Shown: piece after piece, positions 1 to 8,808 of the stretch
How the letters are laid out: each line of letters begins with the position of its first letter
Numbering within the stretch: position 1 is the first letter of the stretch
NCBI GenBank assembly: GCA_025464095.1
Contig: JAODMF010000004.1
Span: 186,001-250,000 of the forward strand
DNA: 64,000 nucleotides
Origin: Glaciihabitans sp.
GTDB taxonomy: Bacteria; Actinomycetota; Actinomycetes; Actinomycetales; Microbacteriaceae
Reading direction: 5' to 3'
Program-made: the position numbers and the translations under genes
The notes under the pieces: model-generated
Databases searched by the model: none
What the model was told of the DNA's origin: nothing
What the model saw: the letters and a program-made list of their open reading frames with translations, nothing else

Positions 1-534
1 CCGGTCGGCCTGCTGGATGAAGCGCCCACCGTTCTCGGACTGCGAACTTTCGCAGTCACCGACACGGAAGCGTTCGACGCGGTCGTTCCGGTGCGGTCGT
101 TGATCGAACGCCTGAACCGGCTCGAAGAGAAGGTCACCGACCCCGCCGAGCCGGTCACGGTGCGCCTGCCGATCGAAGTGAACACGGTGACGTGGGCAGC
201 AATCTCGCCGCCACGCGGGGGCTGGGTGGCTCTCTCAGGCACAAGCCCCGCCATGCTCGAACAGGTGGCGACCTCCGGCATCGACGAGGTCGCGGCGGCC
301 ATTCCCTCGGGCACGGGGGAGCAGATCGTGCACCGCGTGCGCTCGGAGGTCTGGGGTCGCCCGATTGAGGGCCTCGAGCATGTTCCGGCAGGAGGGGCGT
401 TTGCTGCGCTCTCCCTGGGATTCCTTGGCGACGACGACAGCGTGCAGATCTTCGAGACCGGCCCCTGGACACGCTTGACCACCAAGCGCGGTCACGTTCT
501 CATCAAGCGAAAAGCCTGGACGCTCGCCCGCTAG
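1..534 (+). CDS. Hypothetical protein, C-terminal part (5' end outside window)
   Basis: The frame is open from the first base of the window to the TAG at 532-534, so this is the last ~177 residues of a longer protein. A GTG at 91 is available, but the upstream sequence reads as normal coding DNA. The visible part is soluble, with a short helical stretch (ERLNRLEEKV) followed by a mixed alpha/beta segment and the end KRKAWTLAR. No catalytic motif or membrane segment is seen and I do not recognise the family. Its stop shares the four bases CTAG with the stop of the convergent gene that follows. Confidence 0.75.
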   Translation, partial: PVGLLDEAPTVLGLRTFAVTDTEAFDAVVPVRSLIERLNRLEEKVTDPAEPVTVRLPIEVNTVTWAAISPPRGGWVALSGTSPAMLEQVATSGIDEVAAAIPSGTGEQIVHRVRSEVWGRPIEGLEHVPAGGAFAALSLGFLGDDDSVQIFETGPWTRLTTKRGHVLIKRKAWTLAR

Positions 535-950
535 TTTTTCCGCGTCAGGGCGACGAGCGGGATGATCCGGTCGGTTTTGCCCTGGTAGGTGCCGAATCCC
601 GGCGCTCGGGCGGCAATCCGGGCAAATAGGACATCGCGTTCGTCTCGCGGGAGCACCGAGGCGGTCGCGTCGTAGGCGACGATTCCGGATTCCGTCGACT
701 GCTCAACGTGCACCTCGGGGTTCGCGACGAGGTTGTGATACCACGCCGGGTTCTCGGGCGCGCCACCCTTGGACGCCACCACGATCAGCCGATGGCCGTC
801 CGGGAAGTACATCATCGGGGACACGCGCTGCTTGCCGGACTTGGCGCCGAGTGTCGTCAGGAGCAGAAGATGTGCGCCCTCGAAGGGTCCGCCGACCCTG
901 CCGTCGTTCTGGCGGAATTCGGCGATGATGTTGTCGTTCCAGGCAGCCAT
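531..950 (-). CDS. Deazaflavin/F420-dependent nitroreductase-family protein (DUF385)
   Basis: 139 residues, the usual size of the small split beta-barrel DUF385/Ddn family, whose actinobacterial members use reduced coenzyme F420 or bind quinones. The diagnostic parts are the N-terminal GAKSGK around residues 35-40, the conserved ASKGG followed by NPAWYHNL around residues 59-74, and a middle segment with Val-His-Val-Glu. The ATG at 950 follows GAGAAAGGG at good spacing; a longer open frame upstream runs through the next gene and is not real. The substrate cannot be read from the sequence. It is one of several F420/flavin-type enzymes in the window. Confidence 0.85.
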   Translation of the reverse strand: MAAWNDNIIAEFRQNDGRVGGPFEGAHLLLLTTLGAKSGKQRVSPMMYFPDGHRLIVVASKGGAPENPAWYHNLVANPEVHVEQSTESGIVAYDATASVLPRDERDVLFARIAARAPGFGTYQGKTDRIIPLVALTRKN

Positions 951-997
951 GGTCCCTTTCTCCAGCCGCTCGTTCGTGGCGACCGTGCGGGACGAGA

Positions 998-1642
998 CTA
1001 GTTCAGCGGGGGAGCGATGTCGGCGATGGTCTGCGACACGGCTATAACCAGTGCGAAGGTGAATACAACCGTCGCGAGGATAAGCGCCGCCTCCAGGCAG
1101 ATCCAGACGACCATGGGCGCCAGCCCGCGACCCGCACGACGGCGCGCAACGACGGAGCGGCCGATGATGTACACGCCGTAGCCATTGAGAAACGACCAGG
1201 CCCAGTGGAAGGGGCGTACCATTCCGGCTCGCACCAGCGTCCTGGAGTCCAGGTAGGCGAACACGATGCCGAGCGCTGAGCAGAAAAAGCCGAACGCGGT
1301 GGCGACGAGGACGCCCGGGCTCATTCCGGCATTCGCCGCCGACGAAGAGAGCGGGTCGCCCGCCGCTGCGGTGACGTCGTCGAGGTATTGGGGCAACCAA
1401 ACCGGGAGGGCTATCAGCGGCAGCCATTGGATCGCGATCGTCAGCCAGATCCAGATGTTGTAGACGGGAAGCGTCGGATCCATGGCCGGCAGCTGAGGGG
1501 ACGCGACCGCCGAGGCGACGGCCTGGCTGGTGTGCTCCGTCCACCGAGTGCCATCCCACCAGCGAACAGTGCCGGGGTGATTCGGGTCTGGGTACCAGCC
1601 CGCCGGCGTCGTCGCGGTTCCAGAAAGGTCGGTGCTGCTCAC
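998..1642 (-). CDS. DUF2510-domain membrane protein
   Basis: 214 residues. The N-terminus carries the DUF2510 signature (AGWYPDP, then RWWDGTRWTEH around residues 10-33), a short Trp-rich module common on actinobacterial membrane proteins. About four hydrophobic segments follow, the last near the C-terminus. The GTG at 1642 is chosen because GAAGGAGA lies 6-8 nt upstream; a TTG 39 nt further up has no such site. Function is unknown. The next gene on this strand ends 41 nt upstream, so co-transcription is possible. Confidence 0.8.
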   Translation of the reverse strand: MSSTDLSGTATTPAGWYPDPNHPGTVRWWDGTRWTEHTSQAVASAVASPQLPAMDPTLPVYNIWIWLTIAIQWLPLIALPVWLPQYLDDVTAAAGDPLSSSAANAGMSPGVLVATAFGFFCSALGIVFAYLDSRTLVRAGMVRPFHWAWSFLNGYGVYIIGRSVVARRRAGRGLAPMVVWICLEAALILATVVFTFALVIAVSQTIADIAPPLN

Positions 1643-1683
1643 GCGGTCTCCTTCGTCGGAACAGATTCTAAGGTGCGGCAAGC

Positions 1684-3333
1684 TCAGTTTTGTGCGGCGC
1701 CGCGTCCGGCTTCGCGCCCGCTAAAGATGCAGCCTCCGAGGAATGTGCCCTCGAGCGACCGGTAGCCGTGCATTCCGCCCCCGCCGAATCCGCTTGCCTC
1801 GCCCGCTGCGAACAGGCCGGGGATGGGCTCGCCATTGGCCCTGAGCGCTCGCCCGGAGAGGTCGGTCTCAATGCCGCCGAGGCTCTTGCGGGTGAGGATG
1901 TGCAGTTTGACGGCGATGAGCGGGGCGGCCTTCGGATCGAGGATGCGGTGCGGCGCCGCCACTCGGATGAGCTTGTCACCCCGGTAGTGGCGCGCCTGTC
2001 GCAGCGCATTGACCTGCGCGTCCTTGGCGAACGGGTTGAGAATCTCGCGGTCGCGCGCCTCCACCTCGACCCGCACGTTCTCAATGTCCAGTTCGACATC
2101 GGGCGAAAGGCGCTGCATGCCGGCCAGGAGCTCGTCGAGCGTGTCGGCGACGACGAAATCCTCGCCCTTCTGCTTGAACGCCTCCACCGGTGCGGGAGCG
2201 CCCGGACCGATTCGCTTCGCGAGCAGCCGGTAATCCCGATTGGTGAGGTCGGGGTTCTGCTCGCTCCCCGAGAGGGCGAACTCCTTCTCGATGATTTTCT
2301 GCGTCAGGATGAACCAGCTGTACTCGTGGCCGGTCGCCGCAATGTGCTCGAGGGTGCCGAGGGTGTCGAAGCCGGGGAAGAGCGGAATCGGCAGGCGCTT
2401 GCCGGTGGCATCCAGCCAGATGGATGACGGCCCCGGCAGGATGCGGATGCCATGCTTCGCCCACACCGGCGCGTAGTTCGTGATGCCCTCGACGTAGTGC
2501 CACATCCTGTCGCCGTTGACGACGCGCGCGCCCGCCTTCTCGGTGATGGCGAGCATGCGGCCGTCGACGGATGCTGGTACCCCGCTCAGCAGGCTAGCCG
2601 GTGCTGCTCCCATGCGCTTGGGCCAGTACTGCCGAACGAGATCGTGGTTGCCGCCGATCCCGCCGCTGGTCACGAGGGTGGCCGGTGCGTACGCCTCGAA
2701 CTCGCCCACGACGTCGCGGTTGCTGGGGGCCCCGCGCTCGGCGGGGTCCGGAGCGAGCACGGCGCCCCGCACTCCGACGACCGCGCCGTTCTCGACCACG
2801 AGCTCATCGACCCGGTGGCGAAAACGCAACTCGACCTGGCCGGTCGCCACGGCATCCCGAACCCGCTTCTCGAATGGTGCGACGACCCCGGGTCCGGTAC
2901 CCCAGGTGATGTGGAATCTCGGCACGGAGTTTCCGTGGCCGGTAGCGGTATAGCCGCCGCGTTCGGCCCAGCCGACCACGGGAAAGAACCGGATGCCTCG
3001 CTCGCGCAGCCAGGCGCGCTTCTCGCCCGCCGCGAATTGCAGGTACGCCTCTGCCCACTTCCGCGGCCAGGCATCCTCGTCACGATCGAAACCGGCTGAG
3101 CCAAGCCAATCCTGGCGGGCGAGCTCGAGGCTGTCTTTGACGCCGAGCCGGCGCTGCTCGGGGGAGTCGATGAGAAACAGGCCGCCGAACGACCACCAGG
3201 CCTGCCCGCCGAAGCTCGCCTCCGGTTCCTGGTCGAGAATCAGCACCCGCTTGCCCGCATCGATCAGCTCGCACGCCGCCACGAGGCCGGCCAGGCCAGC
3301 GCCGATGATGATTGCGTCGGTCGTGTCTCGCAT
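1684..3333 (-). CDS. FAD-binding dehydrogenase (3-ketosteroid dehydrogenase / fumarate reductase flavoprotein type)
   Basis: 549 residues, soluble. The N-terminus has the dinucleotide-binding fold: Gly11-x-Gly13-x-x-Gly16 in IIGAGLAG, then a strand ending in LILDQE. SFGG follows near residue 47, as in KstD-like flavoproteins. The C-terminal block GLFAAGEASGFGGGGMHGYR and the LEGTFLGGCIFSGR ending form the second FAD-contacting part. Family members remove hydrogen across a C-C bond next to a carbonyl; the substrate here is unknown. ATG 3333 has AAGGAG 7 nt upstream; an ATG 54 nt earlier lacks a ribosome site and would add a non-family tail. Confidence 0.88.
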   Translation of the reverse strand: MRDTTDAIIIGAGLAGLVAACELIDAGKRVLILDQEPEASFGGQAWWSFGGLFLIDSPEQRRLGVKDSLELARQDWLGSAGFDRDEDAWPRKWAEAYLQFAAGEKRAWLRERGIRFFPVVGWAERGGYTATGHGNSVPRFHITWGTGPGVVAPFEKRVRDAVATGQVELRFRHRVDELVVENGAVVGVRGAVLAPDPAERGAPSNRDVVGEFEAYAPATLVTSGGIGGNHDLVRQYWPKRMGAAPASLLSGVPASVDGRMLAITEKAGARVVNGDRMWHYVEGITNYAPVWAKHGIRILPGPSSIWLDATGKRLPIPLFPGFDTLGTLEHIAATGHEYSWFILTQKIIEKEFALSGSEQNPDLTNRDYRLLAKRIGPGAPAPVEAFKQKGEDFVVADTLDELLAGMQRLSPDVELDIENVRVEVEARDREILNPFAKDAQVNALRQARHYRGDKLIRVAAPHRILDPKAAPLIAVKLHILTRKSLGGIETDLSGRALRANGEPIPGLFAAGEASGFGGGGMHGYRSLEGTFLGGCIFSGREAGRGAAQN

Positions 3334-3481
3334 CCGTAACTCCTTCGTTGCCGTGCGCCGGGTGGTCCCCGCTGCCAAGAATTGCACGTACGCGTGGTCA
3401 GATACATGTGCGAATGTTTTTCAGGCATGTTTAACCTTGATGACGACTAGCCCCAAGCTCCCAAGTTGCTGTTGAGCTCCC

Positions 3482-3487
3482 TATAAG
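3482..3487 (+). promoter_or_regulatory. Candidate -10 box for livK
   Basis: TATAAG lies in an AT-richer stretch of the 231-bp divergent gap before livK. No clear -35 element is found at 17 bp. The assignment rests on the box and its position about 80 nt before the start codon. Confidence 0.35.
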
Positions 3488-3564
3488 ATCGGTTCACCAT
3501 TCGCAGAAGCCCGCCGCCCCTTGCGGCGAGGCTGCGTTACAGCATGGAAGGCAGAACTACATAT

Positions 3565-4788
3565 ATGAATTCCAAACGAATCGTCGCCGCCCTGGCGGGC
3601 GTCGCGGCCATCGGTCTGCTCGTCGCAGGTTGCGCGAACACCCCGTCGACCGGTGCGCCCACCAAGTCCTCGACGCTGGTTCACTTGCCCGCACTCACCT
3701 CGATCTCCACCCCGCCCAATGCGGTTCTTCCCGCTGGCGACGGTAAGGGCACCTGCCCGGCCACGACCACCATCGGATACGTCGGCGCGGAGACGGGTGC
3801 GAACGCATCCCTCGGCATCAACATCTACAACGGTGTGCAGCTGGCCATCGACCAGCACAACAAGGCCAACCCCGGCTGCCAGGTCAAGTTCCTCAAGTAC
3901 GACACCGAGGGCGACCCGGCCAAGGCGACCGGTCCTGTGACGCAGGTCGTCAACACCAAGGCCATCGTCGGCGTCATCGGCCTCCCGTTCTCGGGTGAGT
4001 CAAAGGCGACCGGAAACATCTTCGAAGACAAGGGCCTGGTTCACATCACCCCGTCTGCGACGAACCCCGGACTGACGAAGAACGGCTGGACGACCTTCTT
4101 CCGCGCACTCGGAAACGACAGCGTGCAGGGCCCGGCGGCAGCGAAGTTCGCTGTCGACCAGCTGAAGGCCAGCAAGGTCTACCTCGTGCAGGATGACTCG
4201 GACTACGGCATCGGCCTCGGCGCGACCACGACCGCGGGTCTGGGCAAGGCACTCGTTGGCACCGACAAGGTGAACACGGGCCAGAAGGACTTCTCGACCG
4301 TCGTCTCGAAGATCATCTCCTCCAAGGCGGATGCTGTGTACTACTCGGGCTACTACGCCGAAGCGGCACCGTTCGACCAGCAGCTCGTCGCCAAGGGCTT
4401 CAAGGGCGCCTTCATCGCGCCGGACGGCGTGAAGGATGACCAGTTCATCAAGCAGGCGGGCGACGCTTCGTCGAACGCTTACTTCACCTGCCCCTGCATC
4501 CCGGGTGAGCTCATCCCGTCGTTCGAGAGCGCGTACAAGACCGCGTTCAAGGCCGAGCCGGGAACGTACTCCATCGAGGGCTACGACGCTGCAACTGTTC
4601 TGCTCTCGGGTATCGACAAGGGCAACAGCGACCGCGCCAAGCTGCTCGCGTTCGTCAAGTCATACGACGCCGACGGCCTGAGCAAGCACTACAAGTGGGA
4701 CGCAACCGGTGAGCTCGCGACGCCGGATGTCTACGGCTACGAGGTCGACAACGGCAAGATCGTTCCGATCGGTGTCATCGGCAAGTAG
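3565..4788 (+). CDS. livK: Branched-chain amino acid ABC transporter, substrate-binding lipoprotein
   Basis: 407 residues. A lipoprotein signal (MNSKR, hydrophobic stretch, LVAGC with Cys23) is followed by a Ser/Thr/Pro-rich linker and a type-I periplasmic-binding fold. Typical Peripla_BP_6 features are GYVGAETGANAS at the first strand, a middle block with VYLVQDDSDYG, and DAVYYSGYYAEAAPF. It captures leucine/isoleucine/valine or a related amino acid outside the membrane and hands it to LivHM. ATG 3565 is preferred to the one at 3544 because the signal peptide starts there; GGAAGG lies upstream at rather long spacing. It heads the liv cluster and is separated from livH by a hairpin. Confidence 0.93.
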   Translation: MNSKRIVAALAGVAAIGLLVAGCANTPSTGAPTKSSTLVHLPALTSISTPPNAVLPAGDGKGTCPATTTIGYVGAETGANASLGINIYNGVQLAIDQHNKANPGCQVKFLKYDTEGDPAKATGPVTQVVNTKAIVGVIGLPFSGESKATGNIFEDKGLVHITPSATNPGLTKNGWTTFFRALGNDSVQGPAAAKFAVDQLKASKVYLVQDDSDYGIGLGATTTAGLGKALVGTDKVNTGQKDFSTVVSKIISSKADAVYYSGYYAEAAPFDQQLVAKGFKGAFIAPDGVKDDQFIKQAGDASSNAYFTCPCIPGELIPSFESAYKTAFKAEPGTYSIEGYDAATVLLSGIDKGNSDRAKLLAFVKSYDADGLSKHYKWDATGELATPDVYGYEVDNGKIVPIGVIGK

Positions 4789-4806
4789 TCTCTGCATCGC
4801 ATGAGT

Positions 4807-4853
4807 GCCGCGGGGATGGCCCGAAATCCTGGCCGTCCCCGCGGCCTTTCTTT
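4807..4853 (+). terminator. Intrinsic terminator/attenuator after livK
   Basis: Two 15-nt arms (4807-4821 and 4831-4845, 14 of 15 pairs) enclose a 9-nt loop and are followed by CTTTCTTT. This is the best Rho-independent terminator in the window. Since livHMGF continue downstream with no other clear promoter, it probably lets the binding protein be made in excess over the membrane parts. Confidence 0.85.
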
Positions 4854-4916
4854 ACCCTCTATCCACAACTGGCCCGATCCGATCGGTGACGGCCACACTT
4901 CTCCAAAGGGCGCCCC

Positions 4917-5936
4917 GTGATTCCCCTCCTTCTGCACCTCGCGGTTAGCCAACCGCATCTCGACGACAGCTGGATCACGTTCGACATCCCGTCGTTCCTG
5001 CAGAACTTCTGGCCGGCGACGTTCGACGGGCTCACGTTCGGCGCCATCTACGGCCTGATAGCACTGGGGTACACACTCGTTTACGGCGTGCTCAACCTCA
5101 TCAACTTCGCGCACTCCGAGGTCTTCATCGTCGGGTGTTACGGGGTGGTATTCGTTCTCACGACCCTGGGCTTCGGCCCCAACCCGCCTACCATTTCGAT
5201 AGCCGCGGTCATCGGCGACATGCTCCTCGCGATCCTGGTCGGCATGCTCGCCTCCGCCGTTACCGCGTTCCTTCTCGAGCGATTTGCGTACCGCCCGTTG
5301 CGGCACCGCAACGCGCCTCGCCTCGCGTTTCTCATCACGGCCATCGGTGCATCCTTCGCCATCCAGTACACGATCTTCCTAATTCGTGGGCCCAATCCCG
5401 AGCCGTCGGTCACCATGTTCGTTCCCGAACCCGTCTTCGAGGTTTTCGGCACGACGATCGACAGCCAGCAGATCACCATTGTGGTGGCGGCGCTCATCCT
5501 GATGATCGCGGCGGACACGTTCATCCGGCGCTCTCGGGTCGGGCGCGGCATCCGCGCCGTCGCACAGGATCCGGATACCGCGACCCTCATGGGAGTGAAC
5601 CGCGAACGAATCATCGTGATTACGTTCGTTATCGGCGGGCTTCTTGCCGGCGCTGCGGCGCTCTTCTACGTCATGAAGATTCCGTCGGGCGTGCAATACA
5701 ACGGCGGCTTCGTCCTTGGAATCAAGGCCTTCGCGGCCGCAGTGCTCGGTGGCATCGGCAATGTGCGCGGCGCGCTGCTCGGTGGCCTGCTTCTCGGTCT
5801 CATTGGCAACTATGGACAGCTCCTGCTCGGCGCATCCCAGTGGACCGACGTCATCGCCTTCGTCGTTCTTGTGCTCGTCTTGCTCGTTCGACCGACAGGC
5901 ATTCTCGGCACGTCAATCGCAAGGAGCCGCGCATGA
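4917..5936 (+). CDS. livH: Branched-chain amino acid ABC transporter permease LivH
   Basis: 339 residues, strongly hydrophobic with about eight membrane segments. The block GLTFGAIYGLIALGYTLVYG is the N-terminal signature of LivH permeases, and the EAA-like region near the C-terminus reads VLGGIGNVRGALLGG. It forms half of the membrane channel with LivM. The GTG at 4917 follows AAAGGGCG; about 25 residues precede the usual family start, including a hydrophobic stretch. Its TGA overlaps the livM ATG in an ATGA junction, so translation is coupled. Confidence 0.92.
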   Translation: MIPLLLHLAVSQPHLDDSWITFDIPSFLQNFWPATFDGLTFGAIYGLIALGYTLVYGVLNLINFAHSEVFIVGCYGVVFVLTTLGFGPNPPTISIAAVIGDMLLAILVGMLASAVTAFLLERFAYRPLRHRNAPRLAFLITAIGASFAIQYTIFLIRGPNPEPSVTMFVPEPVFEVFGTTIDSQQITIVVAALILMIAADTFIRRSRVGRGIRAVAQDPDTATLMGVNRERIIVITFVIGGLLAGAAALFYVMKIPSGVQYNGGFVLGIKAFAAAVLGGIGNVRGALLGGLLLGLIGNYGQLLLGASQWTDVIAFVVLVLVLLVRPTGILGTSIARSRA

Positions 5937-7126
5937 GCACCACGGATGGCCCCACGCTCATCCCCGATGCAGAATCGGCGAAGGACGCAATCGACCGCGA
6001 GACCTCTCGCGGACCCCGAAAGCTCGGCTGGTACAGCCGCGCGGGCGACTGGTGGGCCGAGCGAAGCCGTCCGCAACAGTGGGCGTTCCTCGTCATCGTC
6101 GTCGTGTTGGCCTACGCGCTGCCGGTGCTCAACCCACCGATCATCACGACGGAGCCGGGCAATGACTGGCCCATCGCGTGCTTCCAGATGGCGCTCTACG
6201 CGCTCGTTGCGGTCGGCCTGAACGTCGTCGTCGGCTATGCCGGCCTGCTCGACCTCGGGTATGTCGCATTTTTTGCCGTGGGTTCCTACACCGCGGCGAT
6301 GTTGACGAGTCCCGACTCGCCATTCCTGCACATCCCGTACCTGTGGACGGTGCCCGTCGCGATGGCGGTCACGATGTTCTTCGGGGTGTTCCTGGGTGTG
6401 CCGACGCTGCGCCTGCGCGGCGACTACCTCGCGATCGTGACTCTTGGATTCGGCGAGATCGTTCGGATCCTCGCCACGATCATCCCGGCCTTCCACGGCC
6501 AGGTTGGTTTCCAAAACGTCGGTCACCCACCGGGGGTCGATGGCACCGGCAGGCCCATCTTCTCCAACTCCAACGGAACGCCGTGGTACTGGCTCGTTCT
6601 CACAGTGATCATTATCATCCTGCTGCTCGTGGGCAACCTGGAGCGCAGCCGCGTCGGCCGTGCCTGGGTGGCCATCCGCGAAGACGAAGACGCCGCCGAG
6701 ATCATGGGCGTGCCGGTCTTCAAGTACAAGGTGTGGGCATTCGCGATCGGCGCTGGCATCGGTGGGCTCTCGGGAGCCCTCGCCGCCGGCCAGCTGGGGT
6801 TCGTCAACAACCAGAAGTTCGACGTCGTGACATCGATGCTGTTTCTTGCCGCCGTCGTTCTCGGCGGCGCGGGCAACAAAGTCGGTGCGCTGCTCGGCGG
6901 GGCGATCGTCGCCTACCTTCCGCTGCGCTTCACGGCTATCGCCCCGTACAAGTACCTGATCTTCGGGCTGGCACTCATCATCATCATGATTTTCCGTGCG
7001 AAGGGTTTGCTGGCGGCCCGCCAGAAGCTGCTCGCGTACGGCAAGTCGACCTATGCGCGAGTCATTGCTCGCTCGGAGCAACCGCGCACATCCGAGCCGA
7101 CAGCTGACGGGGGCAAGAAGCAGTGA
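5933..7126 (+). CDS. livM: Branched-chain amino acid ABC transporter permease LivM
   Basis: 397 residues. After a hydrophilic N-terminal stretch of roughly 50 residues rich in Arg, Trp and acidic residues come 9-10 membrane segments. LivM marks are NVVVGYAGLLDLGYVAFFAVG and the C-terminal VLGGAGNKVGALLGG loop that docks onto the ATPases. The ATG overlaps the end of livH by 4 nt, and the end overlaps livG by 4 nt (GTGA). The hydrophilic head is longer than in most LivM proteins. Confidence 0.92.
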   Translation: MSTTDGPTLIPDAESAKDAIDRETSRGPRKLGWYSRAGDWWAERSRPQQWAFLVIVVVLAYALPVLNPPIITTEPGNDWPIACFQMALYALVAVGLNVVVGYAGLLDLGYVAFFAVGSYTAAMLTSPDSPFLHIPYLWTVPVAMAVTMFFGVFLGVPTLRLRGDYLAIVTLGFGEIVRILATIIPAFHGQVGFQNVGHPPGVDGTGRPIFSNSNGTPWYWLVLTVIIIILLLVGNLERSRVGRAWVAIREDEDAAEIMGVPVFKYKVWAFAIGAGIGGLSGALAAGQLGFVNNQKFDVVTSMLFLAAVVLGGAGNKVGALLGGAIVAYLPLRFTAIAPYKYLIFGLALIIIMIFRAKGLLAARQKLLAYGKSTYARVIARSEQPRTSEPTADGGKKQ

Positions 7127-8046
7127 CAGACGCAAGCAAGTCCGCCAGGGACCAGACCGGTGCGGTCGACGACATCAGCCGGAAGGATGCGCAGGCACTC
7201 GCCGCGCTAGACATCGACGAGTCCACTGCCGCCGGCGCCGCACCCGAACGCGAGATCGAGACCGCTGTCGGTCAGAACATCATGGATATCAGGAACCTCA
7301 CCGTGAAATTCGGCGGCCTGGTGGCGCTCGATGACGTGAGTTTCACGATCAAGCGGGGCGAGATCCTCGGGCTCATTGGGCCGAACGGCGCGGGCAAGAC
7401 GACCGCCTTCAACGCGATGACCGGCGTGTACAAGCCGTCAAGCGGCCAGGTGCTGCTCGAGGGCAAGTCAATCGGCGGCATGCTGCGCCACCGCATCACC
7501 CGCCTGGGCCTCGCGCGAACGTTCCAGAACATCCGCCTGTTTGGTGAGATGACGGCTCTCGAGAACGTCGTCGTCGGGCTGGATGCCCGGCACAAGACGA
7601 GCGTCATCGGCGCGCTGCTGCGCCTGCCGCGGCACCGCAGGGAAGAACGGACCGCGATTCCGCGGGCGATGGCCCTGCTCGAATTCGTTGGCATCGCCGA
7701 TGGTGCAGCGACTCTCGCCCGCAACCTGTCCTACGGCAGCCAGCGCCGCCTCGAAATTGCGCGCGCGCTCGCCACCGACCCGAAGGTGTTGTGCCTTGAT
7801 GAGCCGGCGGCCGGATTCAACCCGGCCGAAAAGGAAGACCTCATGGCGCTCATCCGTGCCATCCGCAGCGACGGCTACACCGTGCTGCTGATCGAACACG
7901 ACATGAAACTCGTCATGGGCGTCACCGACCGTATCGTCGTGCTCGAGTTCGGTAAGAAGATTGCCGACGGACCGCCGGCAGACATCCGAAATGATCCGCG
8001 CGTGGTCGCCGCCTACCTGGGAGAGCCCGAAGATGACGCTGCTTGA
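7123..8046 (+). CDS. livG: Branched-chain amino acid ABC transporter ATP-binding protein LivG
   Basis: 307 residues, about 50 more than usual. The extra part is an acidic, Ala-rich N-terminal tail (residues 1-52) before the ATPase domain begins at IMDIRNLTVKFGG. Walker A is GPNGAGKTT (residues 86-94), the ABC signature is LSYGSQRRLEIARAL, and Walker B is VLCLDEPAAGFNPAE, followed by the switch His in LLIEHDMKL. The C-terminal IRNDPRVVAAYLGE is characteristic of LivG. The GTG start overlaps livM; an alternative start nearer the ATPase domain would need a gap in a tightly coupled operon. Confidence 0.92.
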   Translation: MTDASKSARDQTGAVDDISRKDAQALAALDIDESTAAGAAPEREIETAVGQNIMDIRNLTVKFGGLVALDDVSFTIKRGEILGLIGPNGAGKTTAFNAMTGVYKPSSGQVLLEGKSIGGMLRHRITRLGLARTFQNIRLFGEMTALENVVVGLDARHKTSVIGALLRLPRHRREERTAIPRAMALLEFVGIADGAATLARNLSYGSQRRLEIARALATDPKVLCLDEPAAGFNPAEKEDLMALIRAIRSDGYTVLLIEHDMKLVMGVTDRIVVLEFGKKIADGPPADIRNDPRVVAAYLGEPEDDAA

Positions 8047-8746
8047 GCTAAAGGGCGTCGATGTGCGCTACGGGCGCATCGAGGCGATTCGCGACATGTC
8101 GTTCACGGTCGACGAAGGAGAGATCGTCAGCCTGATCGGCGCGAACGGTGCCGGCAAGTCGACGACGATGAAGACGATCTCAGGGCTCCTGAACCCGTCG
8201 GCGGGATCGATCACGTTCGACGGTGAAGACATTACGAAGGTGAAGGCGCACATTCGCGTTGTCCGCGGGATCTCGCAGGCTCCCGAGGGCCGCGGCATTT
8301 TCCCGGGTATGACTGTCATGGAGAACCTGGACATGGGAACCTACGGCCGAAAGGACCGCCGGGGCGTGAAGGGCGATCTCGATCGCGTGTTCTCGCTCTT
8401 CCCGCGGCTCGCAGAGCGGCGCACGCAGGTCGGCGGAACCATGTCGGGCGGCGAGCAGCAGATGCTCGCCATCGGTCGCGCACTGATGTCGAATCCGCGG
8501 CTGCTGCTCTTGGATGAGCCGTCGATGGGGCTTGCCCCGCAGTTCATCAAGCAGATCTTTGCCATCATCACGCAGATCAACGAACAGGGAACCACGATCC
8601 TGCTGGTCGAGCAGAACGCGAACCAGGCCCTCGCGCGGGCGCACCGGGCGTTCGTGCTCGAGACCGGCTCGATCACGCATCGCGGGACCGGCAAGGAACT
8701 GCTCACGAACCCCGCGGTGAAGGCGGCCTACCTCGGCGTCGGTTAG
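8033..8746 (+). CDS. livF: Branched-chain amino acid ABC transporter ATP-binding protein LivF
   Basis: 237 residues, the standard LivF length. Walker A is GANGAGKST, the signature is MSGGEQQMLAIGRAL, Walker B is LLLLDEPSMGLAPQ, and the His-loop is replaced by Gln in LLVEQNANQAL as is normal for LivF. ATG 8033 lies 14 nt inside the end of livG and is preceded by GGGAGAG. It is the last gene of the operon and is closed by a strong hairpin. With LivG it powers uptake. Confidence 0.94.
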   Translation: MTLLELKGVDVRYGRIEAIRDMSFTVDEGEIVSLIGANGAGKSTTMKTISGLLNPSAGSITFDGEDITKVKAHIRVVRGISQAPEGRGIFPGMTVMENLDMGTYGRKDRRGVKGDLDRVFSLFPRLAERRTQVGGTMSGGEQQMLAIGRALMSNPRLLLLDEPSMGLAPQFIKQIFAIITQINEQGTTILLVEQNANQALARAHRAFVLETGSITHRGTGKELLTNPAVKAAYLGVG

Positions 8747-8753
8747 TCGTTAG

Positions 8754-8784
8754 CACCCGCCGGTCGTTCCTCCTCCGGCGGGTG
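8754..8784. terminator. Bidirectional terminator between livF and glbO
   Basis: A perfect 10-bp stem (CACCCGCCGG / CCGGCGGGTG) with an 11-nt loop lies in the 62-bp gap between two convergent genes. It can serve both strands. Confidence 0.75.
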
Positions 8785-8808
8785 TGTTCGTGGTAGGTCG
8801 AGCGGGTA

